From Burkholderiales bacterium (lineage in GTDB: Bacteria > Pseudomonadota > Gammaproteobacteria > Burkholderiales > SG8-39), in assembly GCA_919902965.1 (NCBI GenBank), contig CAKKSJ010000250.1:1-16096 (forward strand): DNA of 16,096 nt, given 5' to 3'. The translations under genes were made by a program, and so were the position numbers. Of this stretch, positions 14,556 to 16,096 are shown piece after piece; position 1 is the first letter of the stretch; each line of letters begins with the position of its first letter. The notes below the pieces were generated by a model, which saw only the letters and a program-made list of their open reading frames with translations, searched no databases and was not told where the DNA came from.

Positions 14556-15571
14556 CGACGCGGCCGGTGCTGCGGTTCCACCGCACTTATCGGACAATTC
14601 TAAGCATCTGCGATGTTTCTCGTTGCCAAGTTCGCTTGCTTCCTTGTCCTGTACCGGATTCATTCCCATGATTCTCCTGCAGGCGGCCAGGTATGTCTGG
14701 CGGGAGGGTGGTTGTCGAAGCTGACCACCGATAGTCGTTTCGGAATGTTTATCGAACGCGCTTGCGCCTCGACGAGAACACCCATCGCGATCAGGTCGTT
14801 GCCGCAGATCAGCGCCGTCGGCATGCTTGTCGTTTCACACAGATTGCCGAACGCCGCACGCGCGGTGCCCACGTCATACGGCAGCTCAACCGTGAAATGT
14901 TCGAGAACGGTATGCCCAGTTCGCCTGGTCTTGCCCTGACCCCCGCTAGGCGCCGATAGGCTCGGTCGTTGCCGTCGGTAATACCGGCGAACATCGCGAT
15001 CCTGCGATTCCCGAGCGCTACCAGGTAATCCACCACGCTGGCTGCATCCTTGACGTTGAAAAAGCCTAAATACCCGTCACGCCCGAAATCGTCGGAGATG
15101 TACGATTCGACGAATGGCCGCCGCGATTCCTCAAGCAGGGCCAACGTACCCGGATAGCGTTGCTGTCCGATCGGAAACAACCCGTCCACGCCCCGCTCCA
15201 GCAACCGGCGCACCAGAATCTTTTCCTCCGCCATGGAATAATCGGAAGCGACCACCATCAGGGAGTAGTTCATTTGGCGAAGGCGCCGCGCCAAGGCATC
15301 GATTCCGCGCGCGAAAAGTTCACTCTTGAGCGTAGGCACTACCGCACCGATGGTCCAGAATCGATCATAGGCCAGGCCCTCTGGCAGCGGCGTGGGGGTT
15401 GTAACCGCGCTTCTCCATTTCCGCCAGTTTCCCACCGTGGGGCTGACGCTCGACACCCTTGGCTTTGTACACGACGCGCGATACTGTGGCGGTCGGTACT
15501 GACGCTTCGCGCGCAATGTCGGCCTGATCGGGCCGGCGCTGCCGCTGCATTAGCGCATGACTCTGCTTCAA
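14556..15571 (-). pseudogene. LacI-family transcriptional regulator, broken by several frameshifts
   Basis: Pieces in different frames on the minus strand line up as one LacI protein. First comes an HTH segment (I-A-R-E-A-S-V-P-T-A-T-V-S-R-V, from a TTG at 15571 with GGAGG upstream) ending K-R-G-Y-N-P-H-A-A-A-R-G near 15380. After a shift, A-Y-D-R-F-W-T-I-G-A-V-V-P-T-L continues through the sugar-binding domain to G-E-L-G-I-P-F (about 14905). After another shift come T-V-E-L-P-Y-D-V-G-T-A and L-I-C-G-N-D-L-I-A-M-G to S-F-D-N (to about 14690). A last piece from about 14669 reads H-R-R-C-L-E-L and G-G-T-A-A-P-A, the usual C-terminus. A further double shift is likely between the HTH and hinge (about 15430-15460). 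Some 340 residues would make a normal LacI. Loss of function is the plain reading; sequencing indels are the alternative, though all neighbours are intact. Confidence 0.8.
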
Positions 15572-15902
15572 GAAACCGCCCCTCCAGCCGAATCCGGAGC
15601 CTTTTGCGTCATGCGCTCCATTCCTTACTTGTCATTGTCATAAATGGTGCAAATTTTCATTTTGTAAGCGCATACATTTTCTATGAATGCGCATACAAAG
15701 TCAATCGCTCGACACCAGCGCGGATGCTGGGGACAATACCCCTTACTAACTACTAAACTGGCACCCATCACCCCCGCGAGGGGTGAGCAGGGAGGCGGGA
15801 CTAACTAAGATGCACACTGCGCGCAATTCGGGCCGGGTTCACGCACGCGATTGCGGGCGCGCCGGCAAGCCCTTCCCACTTTGCAGCCGGATTGAATTGC
15901 CT
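15572..15902. other. Regulatory and gene-free stretch between the LacI pseudogene and the third hydrolase remnant
   Basis: It holds the tandem operators (15663-15697) and a hairpin, TCACCCC (15768-15774) with GGGGTGA (15780-15786) around a 5-base loop. The hairpin has no T-tract after it. A plus-strand frame is open from 15783 into the hydrolase remnant, but its first 40 codons resemble nothing known to me. No other gene is supported here. Confidence 0.5.
15663..15697. promoter_or_regulatory. Tandem LacI-type operators upstream of the broken regulator
   Basis: Two near-palindromes of LacI/PurR style with a central GC-GC step lie here: TGTAAGCGCATACA (15663-15676) and TGAATGCGCATACA (15684-15697). 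Each is palindromic at 12 of 14 positions, and their centres are 21 bp apart, two helical turns. They sit in the only AT-rich stretch nearby, about 90-125 bp upstream of the lacI start. On the minus strand a -35-like TTGACT (15704-15699) precedes them, so the second site would overlap a promoter running into lacI and the E1 operon; the -10 is weak. The bound regulator was probably the now-broken LacI protein. Motif seen directly, role inferred. Confidence 0.65.
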
Positions 15903-16007
15903 ATCCCTTGGATGGGGCCGGGCTGGGTGCAACGGGAACAGCCGCAAGCGGTGAACGCGTTGCTGCAGCAGTTCTTACAAGAAGGGAGCCCGCGCCACCA
16001 AGCTTGA
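15903..16007 (+). pseudogene. Remnant 3' end of an epoxide-hydrolase-like gene (copy 3), catalytic His lost
   Basis: The frame reads G-W-V-Q-R-E-Q-P-Q-A-V-N-A-L-L-Q-Q-F-L-Q-E and stops at 16005-16007. It matches the end of the intact hydrolase (G-H-W-V-Q-Q-E-Q-A-Q-E-V, L-L-L-Q-F-L-R-Q). At the DNA level GGCCGGGCTGGGTG here corresponds to GGCCGGGCACTGGGTG in the intact gene, so two bases of the catalytic His codon are missing. Just upstream, the shifted frame reads P-L-D-G-A-G, like L-L-D-G-A-G of the intact copy. Further upstream the match fades. It is the third copy of this tail, all on the plus strand. Confidence 0.7.
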
Positions 16008-16009
16008 TC

Positions 16010-16048
16010 GGTGCCGGCTGCGGTGGCCGCCGACCGGCTAGCGGCACC
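16010..16048. repeat. Inverted repeat after the third hydrolase remnant
   Basis: GGTGCCG (16010-16016) and CGGCACC (16042-16048) are perfect complements around a 25-base GC-rich loop that can itself pair partly. It starts 3 bases after the remnant stop codon, so it could be an old terminator, but no T-tract follows. Nothing else is seen up to the window end. Confidence 0.35.
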
Positions 16049-16096
16049 GGGTGGCTCAAGTGGGGAGCGATGCGCGCGTCCCGCTCTAGGCGCTTA

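Noticed and set aside
15768..15786. Hairpin TCACCCC/GGGGTGA considered as a rho-independent terminator.
   Set aside because: No run of T follows on either strand and the stem is only 7 bp.

Overview
This is a GC-rich window with dense, short-spaced genes. Its families are typical of metabolically versatile Pseudomonadota: a family III CoA-transferase, a TRAP permease fragment, a formamidase-family enzyme, a CBS protein, and an acetoin-dehydrogenase-like complex. A betaproteobacterium (Burkholderiales-like) is the best guess, from gene style only. No tRNA, rRNA, CRISPR array or transposase gene was found.

Left part (1-4692). The window opens in a minus-strand CBS-domain gene. A divergent intergenic region with two inverted repeats separates it from a plus-strand ThDP-dependent enzyme of the acetolactate synthase superfamily. 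An MgtC/SapB-like membrane protein, a small YdhR-like alpha/beta-barrel protein (minus) and an epoxide-hydrolase-like alpha/beta hydrolase (plus) follow.

Middle part (4693-8720). This part looks rearranged. The hydrolase is followed by what seems to be a vestige of the 3' end of a rhodanese gene, then by a decapitated TRAP permease (DctM) fragment. Next are a family III CoA-transferase that lacks an internal segment, and, convergent to it, an acetamidase/formamidase. The amidase start codon overlaps the stop of a very short glutaredoxin-like ORF. A 34-codon remnant of the 3' end of a second copy of the hydrolase lies beside an intact periplasmic rhodanese, and a small membrane protein follows. 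A third remnant of the same hydrolase tail sits at the right edge (15903-16007), with its catalytic His codon lost.

Right part (8721-15700). One minus-strand cluster runs from about 15700 down to 8721: a LacI-family regulator broken by several frameshifts, an E1 alpha-beta fusion of the acetoin/pyruvate dehydrogenase type, a VOC protein, an SDR dehydrogenase, a beta-hydroxyacid dehydrogenase close to sulfolactaldehyde reductase YihU, and an AcoC-type E2 (lipoyl domain, E3-binding domain, alpha/beta hydrolase domain). Two LacI-type operators 21 bp apart lie upstream of the broken regulator. The cluster reads as a catabolic operon: two NAD(P)-dependent dehydrogenases and a VOC enzyme would make or process a hydroxy-carbonyl compound, and the E1/E2 complex would cleave it to an acyl-CoA. 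No E3 gene is in the window. The substrate is unknown. It is the best candidate here for an undescribed pathway.
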